Shown: positions 1 to 12,000 of the stretch, piece after piece
Position numbering within the stretch: the stretch's first letter is position 1
Layout of the letters: each line of letters starts with the position of its first letter
The notes under the pieces: generated by a model
What the model saw: only the letters and a program-made list of their open reading frames with translations
Database searches by the model: none
Told to the model about the DNA's origin: nothing
Source: Amyelois transitella
Lineage: Eukaryota > Arthropoda > Insecta > Lepidoptera > Pyralidae
DNA length: 64,000 nt
Assembly: GCF_032362555.1 (NCBI RefSeq)
Contig: NC_083506.1
Location: 8,293,501-8,357,500, forward strand
Direction of reading: 5' to 3'
Position numbers and translations under genes: made by a program

Positions 1-2894
1 CAGGAAGACCAAATTTACCAAGTATAGTAAGCAATAATAATAAAGGAAATCAAGCCAGTAATCAGAATAGTCCCAGTGACTCTGACTTACAAATATTGAG
101 TGAAGAACTATTAAGAAAAGATTCAAATAATGCAGCCAAATATATCACAGTTAATTATCAAGGAAAAACTACGTCTTCTTCTAAGGAAGACAAAGCTCCT
201 AGCCCGTAAGTTCTACCAACATTGCTATTTAAAATGTGATTTATGGCACAGGGTTTTGGACTTAATCATCGGATTCACTGATACATTGGGTTGATAATAC
301 ATACCTATATATAAATATACAGAGAAAATAATATCGAAAAAACCGAAAAACTACCTTCCTGTATGGTCCAATGATAGAATTGGGATTCTTATATTGACAG
401 GTTGCTAGCCCATTACCTTAAAAAGGCAAACCTATTTACCATTATTGACTTTTACAATCGGCACGAAAAACAACACAATTGATACACACTACTTTTGTTT
501 TTTTCTTCGCTACTAGACCAGAACGGAAGCTGGCACTAGCTAGATGAATGTGTGGCTTTTAGACATTACAATAAAATATGTTTCGTTAGTTTAATATTTC
601 ACTACCGATACAGTCTTAGCTGATTTTTTACCTTATTAGCTCTGTGCTCTAACGGTATACTTAGTATATTTATTTATTACCTTATCTTTGCAGCGATTTC
701 TCTGATAAATTTTACTTTCAGATTACTTACCATCAAAAATGACGTTTGGAATATACCAACTGTGGAAAAATTTCTTCCCTTGTTGGATAATTATGAACGT
801 GACACTTTAGTTAATGAGTATGTTACTCCACAGGTAACTAATTATTATTATTGACATAAATTATAATTATTATATTACAAGTTGTTATTCTAAATGCCTA
901 TTAAGTCTAAATGCCTATTAAGATTGAGCAGATATCATTATTATAGAAATAAAATAAATGTATTTGTGTAAGTGTAGGTAAAATTATTAATTATGTTTTT
1001 TACAGGAGAGAAACGAAGAAAATGCTTTTTTGGATGCGATTATGTCAACAACCGTTATACGTCATTTAATGAATTTCTTTAAAGAAAAGGGTATATGTAT
1101 AAGTATTAAAATTTTTTGAGAAACTTGTAAAAGCATATCAATTTAACATAAAGTGTGTTTATGAATAAAATATTCGATTAATAAGTTGTATGTTTTAGGT
1201 GTTATATGTATGTATGGATAATTCACTCACTAGTACAAATATAAAATACCTAATAATTTATTTAAATAAAGTTGCATGAAATTTAAAAGCTAATGATTCT
1301 TTTTTCCTTTTAGGTTACGTTACTCCTGATCCCAAACAGCAAAGAGATTTCTTGAAACAATTGTGGTTTAGTTTGTATTCAAGAGGTAAAGGAAAGATCA
1401 GCAGCTCTGGCTTTGAGCACGTTTTTGTTTCAGAGCTGAAAAATGGAGAAGTTTCAGGTTTATGATTTTATGAATTACTAGAATTTTGAACGGCGCTTCT
1501 CTCCCTTGAGAATTAAAAAAAAGCTTTTATCTATTTTATCAAAGTAGTAGTAAAAATAAAACTCTTTAATACTTTTTCTTCAGAGTAGGTATATGCGTCT
1601 ATGTTCAGTTTGCCGTTATGTACCTACTGGCTTTCACCCGCGACTCTGCTGGCGTGAAAATACCCTATTTCTTTTTCCATTCATACACACATAAACATAT
1701 AATATTGGTACGGATGGATGGATTAGAAACCTGTCAGCACCTTTACTACAATTTCAGTCTCCGGGCTATTTTAAAAGAATTTAAATACTAAATATGAGGA
1801 ATATTATATTTGTATGTTTTACTCGGTGCTAGTTTTACTATCTAATATTATTCAAATATATTTTAATTAGTGCATAATTGTCATATTTTTAATTGCAGGC
1901 TTGCACAACTGGATATATTTTTCAAAAGAAGAAACGGCATCTCGTGTAAATTATTTAGGGTATTTAAAATACGAAGTGATTAATGATGTAAGTAAAAATG
2001 TACAATACTGCGAGTAGAGCCTAGAGAATAAAAATGTAGTTCATTGACAAAGTACCTATAAGTATACACTATTTATGAATTTGTGTCCACTGAACACCCA
2101 GAAAATATATATGTATGAAAAACTAAAAATATTGTACACAGTATATACATAGGTTTTGTTTATTATTGTGATATTGTTAAAAAATAATAATTAAAAAATT
2201 AAAAATATATATATGATACCGGAAAATAACAAGAACCGCAAATTTACAAACTTCCTCGGAAATTATAAACACTTGTTAGATTTTATACGACAGATGAATT
2301 ATATTTCTTTCGTCCAAATTTTCGCAAATTGATAAACTTACCGAAAGAAGAAAACATTTCTTTCTCCTTCTTTCAATACACTGCACTAGTGCATGTATAG
2401 TGCATATGGATGGATGACTATGGACAATTTGTATGAAAATATGCACAGCACAAACCGCTGGGTTTATATTTGTTTGGCATATAGGTTCTATAATTTGCAT
2501 AATTAGGGAGTTTTTGCTGTCGTAATTTTATGCTCTTTAGTTTTATTGAAATTGTCACGGGTCAGTCAGTCAACAGTTGCAGGAATATTTTAGTTTATTA
2601 AAATTTTCATAACTTATTTTATCTCACCTGTCAGTCTGATCACTTCAATTTTATTTTCAGAAAGGGGTTGTTATGAAATTGCATTTCAATCAGCAAGGTA
2701 CGGACAAGCCCGTTGATAGTATGTTTATTGGGACATCCCCTGAGTTAGAAATAGCTTTATATACGCTTTGTTTTGTCACAAGGGCTGACAATGAATGCAA
2801 ATTAAAGCTTGGTGGCAAGGATGTGGACATAAGGACTCACACATTCCGATATCGGAGTAAAAATTTAATTGGAAGTGCCTTTCCTCAAATATAA
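1..2894 (+). CDS. EndoU (XendoU)-type poly(U)-specific endoribonuclease, 5' end outside window
   Basis: Coding exons 1-205 (5' incomplete), 722-833, 1006-1090, 1314-1457, 1899-1987 and 2661-2894 join in frame (intron phases 2,0,1,1,0) and end at a TAA. The conceptual product is a C-terminal EndoU domain of about 285 residues. Visible family signatures are [37 protein letters not shown] and [18 protein letters not shown]. By comparison with XendoU, the His in GFEHVF, the His in LHNW and the Lys in DKPVDSMF are the catalytic triad, and all three are present. The family cleaves RNA at uridylates with Mn2+, leaving 2',3'-cyclic phosphates. Insect members are usually secreted precursors, but the signal peptide here would lie upstream of the window. 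The linker before the domain is Asn/Ser-rich. A paralogue lies on the other strand at 16-20 kb. The family call is secure; substrate and role are unknown. Confidence 0.93.
355..480 (+). repeat. Degenerate copy of SINE-like repeat family A in intron 1 of the EndoU gene
   Basis: It shares blocks such as ATGATAGAATTGGGATTC and GACAGGTTGCTAGCCCAT with the better copies at 37035-37225 and 63640-63880. It is diverged and lacks the usual head. Confidence 0.6.
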
Positions 2895-3965
2895 AAATGA
2901 TTTGGTTACAACGATTACTTTGAAAATATTTTGTAATAAGGATTATTTGAAGAAAGTTAATTTCACGAACCTTTATCTTACTCATACCAACTCGTACTAT
3001 TCTCCTATATTTAATCCATAATATAAGATTTGGCAAATTTTACAATGTATATTCTATTTATTTAAAATAAATAAGAAATACATTAGAATTTTTATTTCAG
3101 AATGAAATTTATTCACACAAATATCTAAGCTTTAACTCTTACGAGGTAGATAGAACTGATATAAGACTCGAAGGCTTCACTTACCTAGGTGACTTTATGA
3201 TGAAATGAAAGCTAGCCCATCACCTAAAAGAAAAAAATTTAAATTTCTAATCGTTTCCTACTATTGACTTTTACCAATCTGCGCGGGAAGAAGAGACGCC
3301 GACTGCTTCAGATTTAAAATCTTTTTATCATAGAATTAAACGAAAGTCATGTCACTCAATGTTTTGTAACAGTTCCAGCAGGGCAATCGCATTATTTAAT
3401 ATATAATCTGTCCACTTTAGTCTAGGTTACTCATGGAATGAAAAATAAATGTGCGCCCAGCCTTTTGGCACGTTGCCGCCGACAACGATTTACAGACAGG
3501 GACTAAAAAATTTTTATTTAATCGTAATAATTACTTTTTCTGTTTTTTTTATTATTAAAATCGATAATTTTTATTTTTGGTTGCTCAAAAAATTTTATTT
3601 TTTAACCAAAAGCGTTCCTAATTCCTGTTAGTGCGTAAAAGTAAAAGGATGACGTAGAAGGACGAAATGTAAGCAGTGTTGCCTGATACGTTTTCTTTTT
3701 TTTGGATTATTATTTTACTTATGGGAATTACACGATTTTTGTGATTTTTCTATGTAAGTAAGGATATCCACTCAAAAATGCAAACTACAAATTTCTAGTT
3801 ACGTAAGTAACTCAATCTAGTTCAAATGCAGTCAATGCCATAGGTTAAAGAACATAATTTCGTTCATTCTACGTACTAGAATTCGTAGGTAGTTAGATAG
3901 GTACAAGTACACAAATACCGTACAAGTGACCTCTCAGTCGGTCCATTTCAATATAATACTCACGG
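2895..3965. other. Intergenic region between the first EndoU gene and a P-like element
   Basis: It holds the EndoU 3' UTR, a diverged family A repeat at about 3130-3300 (AGCTAGCCCATCACC block), and AT-rich sequence. I see no convincing exon. Short ORFs here lack splice context or family resemblance. Confidence 0.5.
3066..3071 (+). terminator. Candidate poly(A) signal of the first EndoU gene
   Basis: The hexamer AATAAA lies about 170 bases after the stop at 2894, inside an AT-rich 3' region. It is the first canonical hexamer downstream of the gene. Confidence 0.45.
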
Positions 3966-4254
3966 CAATAGGCTATTTGACAAAGTTCTAAAAACTATCT
4001 TAGGGTATTTATTTGTTTATAAGGAGCCCTACAAAAATACTTTTCTGCCTTTATTACAGCTATTTTATTAAAAAATCGAAAAAGAAAATGCAATATTTAA
4101 ATATGCCGCCAAAACGCGACTTTTAGCAATATGGCGGCCATGGCATGCAGTGACGTAAATTTCGTGTAAATAAGCTTATTGGTGTTTCGAAAAGTTTTGA
4201 TTTTCTCTTGTTTTATTTAACTTGTGCCACGTCATATGTGTGAAAATTATTAAA

Positions 4255-4383
4255 ATGAGTTCCTATAAATGTTGTGCAGTGCCTCAATGCACTAATACAA
4301 CAATAAAATCTCCTACGAAACTGTTTTTTTCTATGCCGATGGATTTGAATATTCGCAAGAAGTGGTTTCAGATCATGATCTAA
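4255..4383 (+). pseudogene. THAP-domain transposase fragment
   Basis: A 42-codon ORF begins with ATG and carries CCAVPQCTNT, then FFSMP and RKKWF, then stops. This matches the first half of a THAP (C2CH) finger: the CxxxC pair, the conserved Phe/Pro and the Trp. The second Cys-His pair and any RNase-H-like catalytic domain are absent. I read it as a decayed or truncated P-like transposase rather than a host gene. Confidence 0.55.
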
Positions 4384-4444
4384 GATCAGTGGTTACCAAG
4401 ATATACTTACATTGATGTTTTCACATTCCTCAGTTCGGCAGCAT

Positions 4445-4488
4445 AGAAATCTGGATTGTCTGGATTGAAGAAGACAATCCAGATTTCT
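4445..4488. repeat. Perfect 17-bp inverted repeat (hairpin)
   Basis: AGAAATCTGGATTGTCT at 4445-4461 is followed after 10 bases by its exact reverse complement at 4472-4488, within the P-like element. Confidence 0.8.
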
Positions 4489-5223
4489 TCTTCCAACCAT
4501 TATTGCTTCCACTTTTGGTAGGTTTCGACTGTCAGCTTTCGCGGAATTGATTTCCATTATTAAATACCTATGTTATCTGAGTAATCCTGAGCGATCAAAC
4601 ACTTATAAAATCTTTAAAAATTATAGCGAACACTAAGGAACGGTACGAGCCACAGTCTGTTTATAGATAATTGACGTCATAATAGAAATAGCCAATCACG
4701 TTCGTTTTTAGTCACGTGACAGCTGCATATAAAAACCTAATTTTCTGAGACGGATTTTGTTTAAATAATGCAATATTTTTATCTCGCGTTATTACAAATC
4801 GCTCCAAAAAAATAATATTAAGACTGATGACATAAAAGAAATGTATATTTTTTATACAGTCAAATAGCCTATTGTATGACATATTAGTCCAAAAATTCTG
4901 AAAAGTACGGTCTTGCCTTCGATTTTGCTTTGGTTGAAACATGGACGTATTAATTTCATTTAAGTCCGTACCACTAATAGCTACTTAGTCTAATGGTCTA
5001 ACGTTACTTTTTTGATTGATTTAATGACGGATTCGCCATGAAAACTACTAAGCGCTTCGCGTATCATACAGTTGCGTTGCGATAGACAAACTTTAAGTAA
5101 GTACCTACCTATATTTTATAAAAAAAAGAACAGATTTTCATTACACATAATGGTTATGTAATTTATAACGCTAATTGGTAACGTTATTTATAAAGTTAGG
5201 TCGTATCGCTATGCTTATCGTTA

Positions 5224-5400
5224 GTTGATCTTATATATAAAATTCTCGTGTCACAATGTTCGTTGCCGTACTTCTCCGAAACGGCTTGACCGATGTTTAT
5301 GAAATTTTGTGAGCATATTGAGTAGGTCTGAGAATCGGCCAACATCTATTTTTCATACTAACAAGATACAAAACAACGTTTTCCGGGACAGCTAGTAATG
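5224..5400 (+). mobile_element. Helitron-like or other non-autonomous lepidopteran repeat fragment
   Basis: It has the recognisable head ATATATAAAATTCTCGTGTC, the block CCGAAACGGCTTGACCGAT, and a terminus GGGACAGCTAGTAATG. The CTAGT-type end fits a Helitron-like 3' end. Identification rests on remembered family style, not a database match. Confidence 0.5.
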
Positions 5401-5586
5401 ATATAATAACGTAATTAATTATAGTTATAAGATTATAGTACCGATATATCGTCTTTAACGGTATTAGTCATAACATTTTGAAAATAACGTTATTATCCGT
5501 TACCGTAGTGTGGCCTAACTGTCGATAGTTTTATTATCGATTGTCGACCTCGAAACTCATCTCTACCCCATCGAATGCGTTGATTG

Positions 5587-5813
5587 TATCGATAGTTCAC
5601 TTTGGTGAAATACTATTGATAAACAACAATACTATCGATAGTATTAAACCTCAATATTGAAATTACTACAATAATACAATACGATCTATAGTATTTTTGG
5701 GTGTTAATAGCATTGACGGTAACTGAGTTAGTGATACTATTAATAGTTTAATTGATACTATTTCTTACTCAACTATTATTGGTAGCGATTATCAATAGTC
5801 AATCTTATCGATA
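5587..5813. promoter_or_regulatory. Cluster of three exact DRE-type palindromes (TATCGATA)
   Basis: TATCGATA occurs exactly at 5587-5594, 5633-5640 and 5806-5813, with several near matches between. In Drosophila, TATCGATA is the DNA-replication-related element bound by DREF and overlaps BEAF sites, and it is typical of housekeeping promoters. Here the cluster sits 250-470 bases before the NT5DC-like start codon. Function in this species is inferred only. Confidence 0.4.
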
Positions 5814-6059
5814 CTGGACTATCGATTCGCAACACTAGTATAATTGTGTACAGTTAGACACTAGACAGTCAATTCAATTTGGACAATCAGTCATGTGTTC
5901 AGTACGTGAATTTAGAATTATGTTTTGAATTATGCAACGATATTTTCTTGTCTACAACACCGGATTAATTAAATATCGTAAAGTTCAGGTCTTGCATCAG
6001 AAAATTCAAATTAAGTCATCCTAACCTTTTTACAAAATTGTTTTTTAAACCCATTAAAT

Positions 6060-9000
6060 ATGAGTCTTTTCACTTCATTTGTTGGTGGTGTTAGAAGATT
6101 AAATCGTGTTTCTTTAGTTAAATCAGAAAAATGTATATTATTGAGACGAGAATATTCCACACGGGAGTTGCTGAAAGAAGCATATTGTCGCACGAAGTTA
6201 AAATGCAGATGTGAGTAGAGTACATACCTCTAGTTAGTACGCGGTTTCATATACCTACATAGTTATTAGCCAATCTCTGTGTAGGATTTGAAAGATTTTG
6301 GGGAGGATTTCTTATTATTTACAGGAGAAACACGCGACAGCACAATAAAGAATACATATTATCTTCTCCCACAGGCTTGACATTTTTTTTGTTACTTGTT
6401 ACAATATTAATAAGTTAAAATAAATTACGGTGCCTGCTTTACAGCCAAGAAATTGCCCCAAGATGTAAATCCAAAAGGTGTTTTCGCCTGTAATGAACTG
6501 GACTTGTCAGAAGTTAAAGTATATGGGTTTGATTATGATTACACCCTTGCCCATTACAAACCTACCCTGGAACATTTACTATACAATCTGGGTAGAGAAA
6601 TCTTATTGGAAAAATACAATGTAAGTATGATTTAATTTTGTTTTATTATTTGTTTTTTTAATAGTGTAATAAGCATCATCAATTAGGAACCAATCAATAC
6701 CAGAATGGCATCAAGGGGTTGCTCACTTTCAGTGTGTTTTAAACCTTACTTACTTACTTAATGAGCAAACTTTTTTAAGTTTCTTCCACCACCAATAGGC
6801 ATCATAGGTTTCAGATTTGCAATGTAACTTTTATTGTCAGTGTTAGCTCTATTTATGTCCTTACTGCTCCAGAGAAGGTTAGGTGCATAAACAGTAAGTA
6901 CATGAAGTCATTCCTCAGTAATTTTCCTCAGTGAAGAGGAACTGTACCAATTTTGAAACATGCTTACATATTCGATGGAGTGTGCAGGTTTCCTTATCGT
7001 AACTAATGTGGAATTTTCACTGTTTAATCATTTTCATTATTAGCAATTTATTTTGTAATGCATAAAAGAATATTTTACATTGCTACAGTATGATTTGAAT
7101 CTGTGCATCATTTTCTTTTTGATCTCTGTACTATCAGTGCTCTTCATTTCCAAGGTAAATACAAGTACATACATACATACATAAAATCACGCCTCTTTTC
7201 CGGAGGGGTAGGCAGAGACTATCTCTTTCCACTTGCCACAATCTCCGCATACTTCCTTTACTTCATCCACATTCATAACTCTCTTCATGCAAGCTCGGCG
7301 GTTTCGGGTACTTTTGACCTGATCCTTTCCTAGGACGTCCTTAATTTGATCAAGATATGTTCGTCTAGGTCTTCCCACTCAGACCTTTCCCTCCACACTC
7401 TCCTTGTATATCTGCTTAGTCAACCTGCTTTCATTCATCGTCTCCACAGGACCAAACCATCTTAACATACCTTTTTCTATTCCTGTAACTACATCTTCTT
7501 TTATATCACAACCTTCCCTTATCATGCTGTTCCTTATCTGGTCACTCAATTTCACACCCATCATACTCCTTAACGCTCTCATTTCCACTGCATTTATTCT
7601 GCTTTCGTGCTTCTTTTGCCATACCCAACTTTCACTCCCATACATTAAAGTTGGGACCAACATGCCCCTTACCACTTGTATTTACTTACATTCACTTTCA
7701 TTCCTTTCCTTTCCTTCATAAATAGGTTGAACAGCCACGGTGACGTAACACATCCTTGCCTAATGCCTTTCTCAATCTATAATAACCACTTGGTGTGCAC
7801 TCCGTTTATCCTGACACAAGCACTTGAATCCTCATATAAGGATTTCAGTGCTTGTATTAAGAGACTGCTCACCCCATGCATAGAAAGTGCTGACCACAAT
7901 TCATTCCTCTCAACTCTGTCATAAAATACTCTGTCATAAATACTAGTCTTACGTCATATTCCTTAATACTAATGCTATTTTGTGAAGCATTCAAACTCAT
8001 TTGATTTTTTCCTAATTCCAGTATCCACCAGAAATATTGGACTTGGAGTACCGACCTAACTTTGCAGTGAGAGGTCTTCACTATGACATTGAAAAGGGCT
8101 TGCTGTTGAAACTGGACTCTTTCTTACAAATACAGTTTGGTGCAGTATATAGAGGCCTAACACCTGTGTCAACTGAAGAAGTGCTCCAAATGTACAAGAA
8201 TAGAATAATACCAATAGCATATGTTGAGGGAGATATGAGAGCACACAAAGTGAGTAAATTTTTTTTAATGATTTTTTATAACTTTCTATCATCACCATGT
8301 TCACCCTGATTTACATGTCCATGGAAAAAAACCTGAGGTCTGTCAAATCCCACTATCCAGATATAGGCAAATTAATTGAAGTGTAGCAATGCTGCCTTGT
8401 GAATTCTGTTATCATTGGATTGTGACCCTGATTATTTTGCCTGAAATTTCTGATAAAAAAATTTTGATCAAAATATCAAGCTGTTACTGTTTCTCTTCTA
8501 ATAAGCCTTATCTACACTAATATTATAAAGAGGAAAACTTTGTTTGTTTGGTTGTAATGAATAGGCTCAAAAACTACTGGACCGATTTTAAAAATTCTTT
8601 CACCATTCGAAAGCTACATTATCCACGAGTAACATAGACTATATTTTATTTTGGAAAAAAATAGGGTTCCGTAATATATTTGGATTTTTCGGACACAAAC
8701 TGAAAAAATTCAACCAAAAACTTATTTTGCGTACGCTGCCTAAACTACAAAAGGTAGAACCATAAAATGTTTTAATTAATTGTAGATCTTATAAATATCT
8801 ACAAAAAAGTCCGCGACACACTATACCTATCTATGTCGAGTGAGGCACAACAACCACATTTTTATTTAAAAATTTTGAATTTTTTTGGTCTACATTTAAA
8901 CGCGTTTTTTTTTACTCCTACTATTAATCCTTATCAAAATAAATAATTTCATCAATAAGTACAGTTTATGTAGATAATATTTGGTCTTTGAATGATTAAA

Positions 9001-12000
9001 ATTGGACGTTTGGTTTTGAAGTTGTGGTGAAATTAAAATATTACGATTTCTGCTGCACGGCCCGTTGCGAAGTGAGCAAGACTTAGCCACTTTGCGGGCG
9101 GTCCTTTAGTTAGTTCTAATAGAGATATATTTAGTATCGGCTGTGCATCCGTGCGAAGCTGAGGCGGGTCGCTAGTACATTTATAAAATGAAATTTTCTT
9201 TGGCCTTACAATACAAATATATTATTAAAAGTTCATAGAAATTCTTGTTACTATTAACGACAAATCAAATAATAATGAGTCAATTTAAATTACCTTTTAA
9301 ATTCCACAAGAAACTAAAATATCTGATAAAAATAGTATCATTATCTTTCAGTTAAGACTAACTATAGTATGTATATACTATCTACTATCTTATCTTTTGT
9401 CTTCATGTGTGTTCTAGACTTATGTGTCTAATGAGTAGCACTTGTAGGCAATCATTCATTTGTGCTCCCCTCAGTGTTGACACAAGTACATATTGTCACA
9501 TTCAATTGTTAATAAACTGTTTATATTGGTATGTGTGGAGGGAGGAATGTATTATGCACATGGCAATTATTGTTCTATCTTATATGGTAATAGACCTGTA
9601 TATATATTTATAAGTGAAATGATAGAGCAATGATATATTATTTTTGATTTTTTTTTATTCTTTAATGATTGTATTTTTGCACTAATAATGTTATATTTGT
9701 CTCTTAAAATTTCAGGCCAATAGAGCAAAGATGGTTCATTTAGCAGATTTATTCTCTGTGCCAGAAATGGGATTATTGTGCAATGTAGCTGAGTATTTTA
9801 TCAAAAACCACATTGATTATCATCCGGAAATTCTATTTTTGGATGTTAAGGTAAACTATTTGCATTTTTTTGTAATGTATATATTTTTCAGTATGCATGT
9901 ATACTTTATCGCACCACCAACTTAAAGTTTTTCTATTTGGTAAGCTGGTTGACTGGTAGAGAATGCCAGACGGCATTAAGTCCGCATTTTGTACATTTTT
10001 TTTGTGCAATAAAGTTTTAATTAAATAAATAAGCCATTTGTTGCAAAACTGTAAGTTTCCCTTTCTTTTGATATGGTGAGGTAGAAGGAGGCCCGTAGTT
10101 TGCTTAATCACATATTATTTAAGATATCCATCATGAATGAATACTTATGACATAATAACATTGTAAATTATAATGAAAGTACCTAGTTAATCTTAGAACC
10201 TAATTCAATGTAAGATGACAAAAGGAACCATATTAAATTGGCTTTCTCTTTTTATGTTAAATTTGCTTTCACTTTATATTAAAACTTCTTGAAATATTTT
10301 ATGAATTTCAGAACTCAGTACAAAGTTGCCACCCACTGATGCATAAGATAGTGGCACAAAATGTCGAAGAATACATTAGGCCCAATCCAGACTTGAGAAA
10401 ATACTTTCAAATGCTCCAAAGTAGTGAGAAAAAGTTGTTCCTAGTCACCAATAGCCCCTTCCATTTTGTGTACGTATCAAGTTCAATATTCATATATTAA
10501 GCTGAATATTCCTACTTAGGCGATATTTGAACAAAATGACTAATTGACAAAATAAAGTATTTGTGCAATTTAAATTAATTTATTAATTTAATTTAAATCA
10601 TTATTTAGTAAGATAAATTTATCAGAAGAAGTTATATATATATGACAATTCTAGTAATTAGATTGCATGATCCCAAATATTTGTTTATAAAGTATTTAGT
10701 TTGTTGTTTAAAGAAATTGCCGTACTCAGTTGCGTGATTAAAGTATGAAAATTATTCCTAATGTCGTCATATTTCAGAAATGCCGGTATGGAGATGTTAG
10801 TGGGCCACGATTGGCGCGATTTCTTCGACGTGGTCATAGTAAATGCAAACAAGCCCAAGTTTTTTACGGAAGTATCAAGGCCAATTCGAGTTTTTGATAA
10901 GAACGCCAATACTCACATATGGGAAAAGGTCACGTCGCTCGATAAAGGCATTATTTATTACGAGGTATGTGTTGCATTGACCATTTTTCTCTGAGTTTAA
11001 TAAATAGGTGGTTGTACTTTTTTTTTTATGTTTTCATGTACCGACTTATCTCCTATCAAATCATCGTCATGCTCCTCCGGCGTTAGTCTCAGTTACGTCT
11101 CCCGTTCGCTTATGAACAAGATCCTGGATTTCATAAGTCAGGTTTTTCACAAGATGCGACTACTGTCTGACTCCTCCGCAACCTTTGTAGAGGAAAGTGA
11201 CTAAAAATATAAAGGGATATTTTTTAACTTCTACCTCGACATGAAATAATAAAATAACATATGTTTAAATTGGGTTATAATTTTATAAATACCAATGATT
11301 TTAATGTTACAAAACACGATGTCTATCTTCATACATTTGTTGTACCAAAGCATCTCATTAATTTGAATGTTCAATTACATTTTGGCACTTTGCCAAGTAC
11401 GCTAATCAAATCAGCGTAATAGCACGTGGCATAAGCATGTTATTTATATCAAATGTTGTTTTATTTTGAGAAATATATAGATATATTTTTAAAAACGACG
11501 AGTTTGATTGTTAAACAAGCGATATTGTATTTTTTTTTTAATCCATTGGCAGCATACTTAGATAATCGCGTCTTTCTCTCTTACGGAGTAGACAGAGCCA
11601 ACAACCTTGAAAAATTGGTAGCTCACGTTCAGCAGTATGGCTGGCTTTCTCATACCATTAAAAAAATATAAAGTATGAAGTTTACCAAAATTAAAAAAAA
11701 ATCTAAGTAAAGATATGCCTGCAATTGGTACATATTTTTTAATTTCAGGAACTGCATTATATCATTTTTTTATTTTGCATTAAAGAGATTACAAACAAAC
11801 AAAAAAATCTGCTCCCATTTTTTTCCCGTTCATGTTAATTTAAGCTATAGCTGTCACGTTTACGTTTATCAGTTTTCATATGTTTACACAAAAATATTTT
11901 TTTACATTTCAGGGTACGGTGAAACAGTTACAAGACCTGACCGGCTGGAGCGGCCACCAAGTGCTGTACTTCGGCGACCACCCCTACAGCGACCTCGCTG

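Larger units (their letters stand above)
3966..4874 (+). mobile_element. P-element-like, non-autonomous DNA transposon with 16-bp terminal inverted repeats
   Basis: CAATAGGCTATTTGAC at 3966-3981 recurs as its exact reverse complement at 4859-4874, bounding 909 bases. Inside, on +, is the start of a THAP-type zinc-finger ORF (4255-4383). P-superfamily transposases begin with a THAP DNA-binding domain, so the pairing of inverted repeats with a THAP start suggests an internally deleted P-like element. I could not find the 8-bp target duplication expected of P elements immediately outside the repeats, so the true ends may differ. The gene-silent interior also contains a perfect 17-bp hairpin. Confidence 0.55.
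4875..6059. other. Upstream region of the NT5DC-like gene
   Basis: Apart from the Helitron-like fragment, this stretch is AT-rich and has many ATCGAT/ACTATNGAT variants between 5480 and 5830. No coding exon was seen. The promoter of the gene starting at 6060 is expected at its right end; no clear TATA box was found. Confidence 0.5.

Noticed and set aside
7160-7176. ACATACAT-type microsatellites as a CRISPR-like or tandem array
   Set aside because: They are simple repeats that accompany retroelement tails. There are no spacers, and no prokaryotic context exists in the window.
7404-7924. Two + strand ORFs of 105 and 82 codons
   Set aside because: They are antisense to a reverse-transcriptase fragment whose minus-strand translation carries recognisable motifs.
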